A DNA stretch of 64,000 nt from Thiothrix litoralis. Its GTDB lineage: Bacteria > Pseudomonadota > Gammaproteobacteria > Thiotrichales > Thiotrichaceae. A program made the translations under genes and the position numbers. Below the pieces are notes generated by a model that saw nothing but the letters and a program-made list of their open reading frames with translations, ran no database searches and was not told the origin of the DNA. The stretch lies in contig NZ_CP072801.1 of assembly GCF_017901135.1 (NCBI RefSeq), forward strand, positions 2,849,501-2,913,500, in the 5' to 3' direction. This document shows positions 60,373 through 64,000 of this stretch, piece after piece. Each line of letters starts with the position of its first letter. Position 1 is the first letter of the stretch.

Positions 60373-61341
60373 TTAGGATTGCCGAAAATCACGCTGGTGA
60401 TCGACGAACCATTCATACGTTGATTTAAGCCCTGCGGGTAAGGCAATCTGCGGTTGCCACCCCAAGCCCTTGAGGCGGGAAACATCCAGCAACTTGCGGG
60501 GCGTACCGTCTGGCTTGCTGGCATCAAAGACAATCTTGCCTTGGAAACCGACCACTTCCGCCATCAATTGCGCCAGTTGGGCGATACTGCAATCTGCCCC
60601 GGTACCGACATTGATATGCGACAAAGTTTGCGGAACCAGTGCTTGGTACGCTGCATCATCCATTTCCATGACATGAATGCTGGCAGCCGCCATATCATCC
60701 ACATGCAGGAACTCACGCAGGGGCGTCCCCGAACCCCACACCGTCACTTGTGGGTCTTTTGCCCGTTTCGCCTCATGGAAACGCCGCATCAACGCAGGAA
60801 TCACATGGGAGTTTTCCGGGTGAAAATTATCGTTGAAACCGTACAAATTGGTCGGCATGACACTGCGGTATTGCGTGCCATGTTGACGGTTGTAGGATTC
60901 ACATAATTTGATACCGGCGATTTTGGCAATAGCATAAGGCTCGTTAGTGGCTTCTAACTCACCTTGCAACAATTCAGACTCCGCCATTGGCTGCTGGGCA
61001 AACTTGGGGTAAATGCAGGATGACCCAAGGAACAGCAGGTGCTGAACACCTGCTTGCCAAGCTGAATGAATGATATTGCTTTCAATCATCAGGTTTTCAT
61101 AAATGAAATCCGCCGGATACGTGTTATTGGCATGAATCCCCCCGACTTTTGCCGCCGCCAGATAGACCTGATCAATAGATTCCGCCTGGAAAAACTGCTC
61201 AACTTCCTGTTGACGGCTCAGGTTCACCTCCTGCCGCGAACGCAGCACTAACTCAACGTTAGGCCGTTGCGCCAGTTGGCGAATCAGGGCGGAGCCAACC
61301 ATGCCACGATGGCCAGCGACATAAATACGGGTCTTTTTCAT
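60373..61341 (-). CDS. fcl: GDP-L-fucose synthase
   Basis: A 322-residue epimerase/reductase. The NAD(P) motif is [14 protein letters not shown] (residues 8-21). The catalytic Ser is in [14 protein letters not shown], and the YxxxK pair in [15 protein letters not shown]. It converts the Gmd product to GDP-L-fucose. It lies 5 bp after gmd. Confidence 0.94.
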   Translation of the reverse strand: MKKTRIYVAGHRGMVGSALIRQLAQRPNVELVLRSRQEVNLSRQQEVEQFFQAESIDQVYLAAAKVGGIHANNTYPADFIYENLMIESNIIHSAWQAGVQHLLFLGSSCIYPKFAQQPMAESELLQGELEATNEPYAIAKIAGIKLCESYNRQHGTQYRSVMPTNLYGFNDNFHPENSHVIPALMRRFHEAKRAKDPQVTVWGSGTPLREFLHVDDMAAASIHVMEMDDAAYQALVPQTLSHINVGTGADCSIAQLAQLMAEVVGFQGKIVFDASKPDGTPRKLLDVSRLKGLGWQPQIALPAGLKSTYEWFVDHQRDFRQS

Positions 61342-61346
61342 GTGAA

Positions 61347-62495
61347 TTACTCGTGATAAGACATAATGCGGTGACCGTGGTCTTTCAGATGCTTTTCTTT
61401 CAACATCAGCTTCAGGTCAGATTCCATCATGTCATTCACCAGTGAATTCAGATCATGTTTAGGAACCCAGCCCAGTTTTTCCTTGGCCTTGGTTGGGTCG
61501 CCAATCAGCAACTCCACTTCGGTTGGACGGAAATAACGGGGGTCAACCGATACAATTTCACGGCCTACTGCCAAGCCATGCTGCTCGGGTTGCGCACCGG
61601 TGGCAGTCTCGTAAACAGCACGGTCAAAACCGGCGATCACGCCTTTTTCATCGACACCTTCACCGTTAAATTCCACCAAAATACCGGTGCGGGCAAACGC
61701 CATGCGCACAAACTCACGTACTTCAGTGGTAACGCCGGTTGCAATGGCAAAGTCTTCTGGCTCATCAGCTTGCAGAATCAACCACATCATTTCCACGTAA
61801 TCTTGCGCATGACCCCAGTCACGTTTCGCGGACAGGTTGCCCAAATGCAAATCTTGCTGTAAACCCAACGCAATACGGGACGCCGCACGGGTAATTTTAC
61901 GGGTTACGAAGGTTTCACCACGCAAGGGTGATTCATGGTTGAACAGGATGCCGTTACACGCAAACATGCCATAGGCTTCGCGGTAGTTAACGGTGATCCA
62001 GTAAGCGTATAACTTGGCAACGGCGTAAGGTGAGCGCGGGTAGAAGGGCGTGGTTTCCTTTTGCGGCACTTCTTGTACCAAGCCGTACAGCTCGGACGTG
62101 GATGCCTGATAAATACGGGTTTTTTTGGTCAGGTTCAGGAAACGTACCGCTTCAAGGATACGCAGTGTGCCGATACCATCCGCATTGGCGGTGTATTCAG
62201 GCATATCAAACGAGACGTGAACGTGGCTCATCGCCGCGAGGTTGTAAATTTCATCCGGTTGTACCTGACCGATAATCCGGGTCAGGTTCATACTGTCGGT
62301 CATGTCGCCGTAATGCAGCACAAATTTACCATCGGAGGTATGCGGATCTTGGTACAGATGGTCGATACGGTCAGTATTCAGCGATGAAGACCGACGTTTG
62401 ATCCCGTGTACGGTATAGCCCTTTTTCAACAAAAACTCAGCCAGGTAAGCACCGTCTTGACCCGTGATACCCGTAATTAAAGCCGTTTTGCTCAT
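61347..62495 (-). CDS. gmd: GDP-mannose 4,6-dehydratase
   Basis: A 382-residue short-chain dehydrogenase. The motif [19 protein letters not shown] is at residues 9-27, [17 protein letters not shown] follows, and the active site has [15 protein letters not shown] and [15 protein letters not shown]. It dehydrates GDP-mannose to the 4-keto-6-deoxy sugar. Together with Fcl it commits the locus to a fucose-containing (or deoxysugar) polymer. Confidence 0.95.
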   Translation of the reverse strand: MSKTALITGITGQDGAYLAEFLLKKGYTVHGIKRRSSSLNTDRIDHLYQDPHTSDGKFVLHYGDMTDSMNLTRIIGQVQPDEIYNLAAMSHVHVSFDMPEYTANADGIGTLRILEAVRFLNLTKKTRIYQASTSELYGLVQEVPQKETTPFYPRSPYAVAKLYAYWITVNYREAYGMFACNGILFNHESPLRGETFVTRKITRAASRIALGLQQDLHLGNLSAKRDWGHAQDYVEMMWLILQADEPEDFAIATGVTTEVREFVRMAFARTGILVEFNGEGVDEKGVIAGFDRAVYETATGAQPEQHGLAVGREIVSVDPRYFRPTEVELLIGDPTKAKEKLGWVPKHDLNSLVNDMMESDLKLMLKEKHLKDHGHRIMSYHE

Positions 62496-62508
62496 GATTA
62501 TTCCTTAT

Positions 62509-63318
62509 TTAGATAACTTGATTGTTAGAGGTCGGTTTGCTGCGCATCAGCAAATACAACGGGTATGAAACACGCTTCAAACTCATCAGACCAATGGAAC
62601 GCACGGCATACAATGCCGAAGGTACAGATGAGCAAAGCTCGTTTTTCACCCTTAACTTAAAGTCTTCCTTAATGCCAGACATACGCTGACTATTGGAAAC
62701 ACCCGTCATGTCAAAGCGCGAAATGACCATATCGACCATCTGAATATCAGACGGATGCTGGAGTACTTTAACTGCCCTGACGATATAGTCATAATCTGCC
62801 GAGAGTTTGTACTCAAGATCATAGCGTAATTGGGCATAACGATGATGGAAAAACATGGACTGATGGTTACAAAACATCCCTTTTTCCAAGCTTATCGTGC
62901 TGCTCGCCGGTTTGATAACCTGCTGGTCGTTAGCAAACTCTTCACAGGCATGACCGTAAACAATCGCTGGCTGATTCTCAGCTAATGCCTTGATTTTAGC
63001 ATCCAATTGCACCAAGGTTTCCGGTGCAAATAGGGAGTCCCCGGAGTTCAGGAAGCAGAAATAGTCGCACGCCGGAATCTGGGTAATGCCCTTGTTCATT
63101 GCATCGTAAATGCCCCGGTCTGGCTCTGATACCACACGAATATTGGCTTGTTCATGAGACAGTTGCTCAAGGTATGCCTTCGTGCCATCTTGTGAGTTGC
63201 CATCAATAATGATGCATTCCCAGTGCGGGTACGACTGCTCCAGCATGGAGTTCACAGTACGCATCAAACCAGACAGGTTATTATAACAAATCGTTATAAA
63301 GAAAAATTTATTACTCAT
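62509..63318 (-). CDS. Family 2 glycosyltransferase
   Basis: A 269-residue GT-A fold transferase. The start FFFITICYNNLSGLMRTVNSML, the nucleotide-sugar region IIIDGNSQDGTKAYLEQL and the DxD-like ASP region YDAMNKGITQI plus CFLNSGDSLF are typical (WcaA/RfbN-type). Adds one sugar, possibly fucose or colitose-like. It overlaps the start of its upstream neighbour's end by 8 bp, so it is part of the same operon. Confidence 0.87.
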   Translation of the reverse strand: MSNKFFFITICYNNLSGLMRTVNSMLEQSYPHWECIIIDGNSQDGTKAYLEQLSHEQANIRVVSEPDRGIYDAMNKGITQIPACDYFCFLNSGDSLFAPETLVQLDAKIKALAENQPAIVYGHACEEFANDQQVIKPASSTISLEKGMFCNHQSMFFHHRYAQLRYDLEYKLSADYDYIVRAVKVLQHPSDIQMVDMVISRFDMTGVSNSQRMSGIKEDFKLRVKNELCSSVPSALYAVRSIGLMSLKRVSYPLYLLMRSKPTSNNQVI

Positions 63319-63802
63319 AAATATATCTCAGAACTTCCCGTACTGCATTAAATTCCACTTTTTCGTAAGGCTGCAAGTTTTGCGTACTGTTGTCGATAAC
63401 ACTGATCGCCTCCGCAACACCTTGTACATCCGGGCAGACCGCACACAAATTTTGCGACTTTACGTACTGAGCCAGTTCAGTTTGATGCTTGTCAGCCCGC
63501 TCGGTATTAGGCACAACCAAGACACGCTTTTTTTGCTCCAGCAACATAAAAATGGTGCCTGCACCTGCATGGGTAATAAAAAAGTCATACTCAGCCAGGC
63601 GATCTTTCAGACCTTTGTCAAAATCAAACGAGGCTTTGTACTGGGGTTTATAAGCCCCCTCACCGGTTTGCAAGGTAATGTCATACCTCTTTTCCAGCTC
63701 CCGACTCTCGTCAATTTTCCGCACCAAGGAATCAAAACCTGTTGTCCCGGTTATCACCAGAACACGCGTTTTTTTAGAGGCGTCCTGCAAATTCAGCGTC
63801 AC
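63311..63802 (-). CDS. Alg13-like glycosyltransferase subunit (PssE/EpsE-type)
   Basis: A 163-residue protein with the C-terminal GT28/Alg13 fold. Motifs are VLVITGTTGFDSLVRKID, DFFITHAGAGTIFMLLEQKKRVLVVPN and DKHQTELAQYV. It supplies the sugar-nucleotide binding half of a two-subunit transferase. The GTG start has AAGGAG 7 bp upstream and overlaps the end of the Alg14-like partner by 29 bp. Confidence 0.85.
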   Translation of the reverse strand: MTLNLQDASKKTRVLVITGTTGFDSLVRKIDESRELEKRYDITLQTGEGAYKPQYKASFDFDKGLKDRLAEYDFFITHAGAGTIFMLLEQKKRVLVVPNTERADKHQTELAQYVKSQNLCAVCPDVQGVAEAISVIDNSTQNLQPYEKVEFNAVREVLRYIYE

Positions 63803-64000
63803 GATACAACTCCTTCAATGATTCATTCTGCACAAAAAACTTGGTGCTGAATGGAGAACAGGCTTTTCCTGAAAGACTCTTACTGGTAAATCGGCACCAG
63901 TCTTCAAAAAAGATCCGCTTTTTAACGTTAAGCACCTTACAAACCATGAAAACCGGAATACAAATACCAGGACCAAAACCAATCACCGCACGGGGTTGAT
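63774..64000 (-). CDS. Alg14-like glycosyltransferase subunit (PssD/EpsD-type), partial
   Basis: The 3' end only; the gene continues past the right edge. The visible C-terminal 75 codons (NPVRAVIGFGPGICIPVF, RIFFEDWCRFTSKSLSG, FFVQNESLKELY) match the Alg14/PssD subunit, which anchors the Alg13-like partner to the membrane. The two genes overlap, as usual for split pairs. Confidence 0.8.
   Translation of the reverse strand, partial: QPRAVIGFGPGICIPVFMVCKVLNVKKRIFFEDWCRFTSKSLSGKACSPFSTKFFVQNESLKELYRDAEFAGRL

Noticed and set aside
1-64000. tRNA or rRNA genes
   Set aside because: Looking for T-arm-like sequences and cloverleaf stems by eye gave no convincing candidate on either strand.

Overview
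The window looks like chromosomal DNA of a free-living, aerobic gammaproteobacterium. Gene content and overall protein character suggest a sulfur-oxidising member of the Thiotrichales (Thiothrix-like). That placement is inference, since the window has no rRNA or other taxonomic marker. Protein families are named from recognisable motifs and remembered family sequences; no database search was run.

Bases 1-10,800 hold a periplasmic PQQ-dependent alcohol oxidation system. It comprises a quinoprotein dehydrogenase with the lanthanide-type Asp-x-Asp signature, a PedF-like cytochrome c-550, two periplasmic binding proteins, a SoxYZ-like carrier, a SoxH-like metallohydrolase, a rhodanese-like C-x3-C-W lipoprotein, a beta-propeller and an ABC-2 permease. 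An AbrB/PIN toxin-antitoxin pair and a DUF234-type ATPase lie within it. A direct-repeat element (CCAACC, 5 bp, CCAACC) lies upstream of the permease, the propeller operon and the dehydrogenase operon, with a fourth copy at the left edge. It is the best candidate for a common operator.

Bases 11,000-20,650 form an accessory, decaying zone. An expansin-like gene is followed by a TnpB remnant, an IS66 element, an IS50-like IS4 element and a TPR gene cut by an inversion. Next is a two-gene operon sharing a repeated Gly-Asn-Gly beta motif. Its first gene is broken twice: by an insertion sequence with a 9-bp target duplication and by an 8-bp tandem duplication. A UPF0175 antitoxin with a 17-codon toxin stub, a DUF4143 ATPase and a leuA tail fragment complete the zone.

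Bases 20,650-27,000 contain an Atm1-type ABC exporter and a copper-uptake pair (TonB receptor and PCuAC chaperone) preceded by a consensus sigma-54 promoter. An NlpC/P60 lipoprotein and a sigma-54 activator lacking a receiver domain follow.

Bases 27,000-43,800 are mostly housekeeping: mak, truC, an SLC13 permease, a CBS protein, ycaO, a lone RskA-type domain protein, lipoproteins, a Rieske protein divergent from an epimerase, darP, gloB, gmk, a DUF4442 protein, rluB and a molybdopterin oxidoreductase.

Bases 43,900-48,300 are an ergothioneine cluster (unknown gene, egtB, egtD, class V aminotransferase). A 52-bp leader element is duplicated before the first two genes. A diguanylate cyclase, a regulator-like TPR protein, a serine protease lipoprotein and hrpA follow. 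Bases 56,500-64,000 are an exopolysaccharide locus read leftwards: a BY-kinase co-polymerase, manC, fcl, gmd, a GT2 glycosyltransferase and a split Alg13/Alg14-type glycosyltransferase that runs off the right edge.
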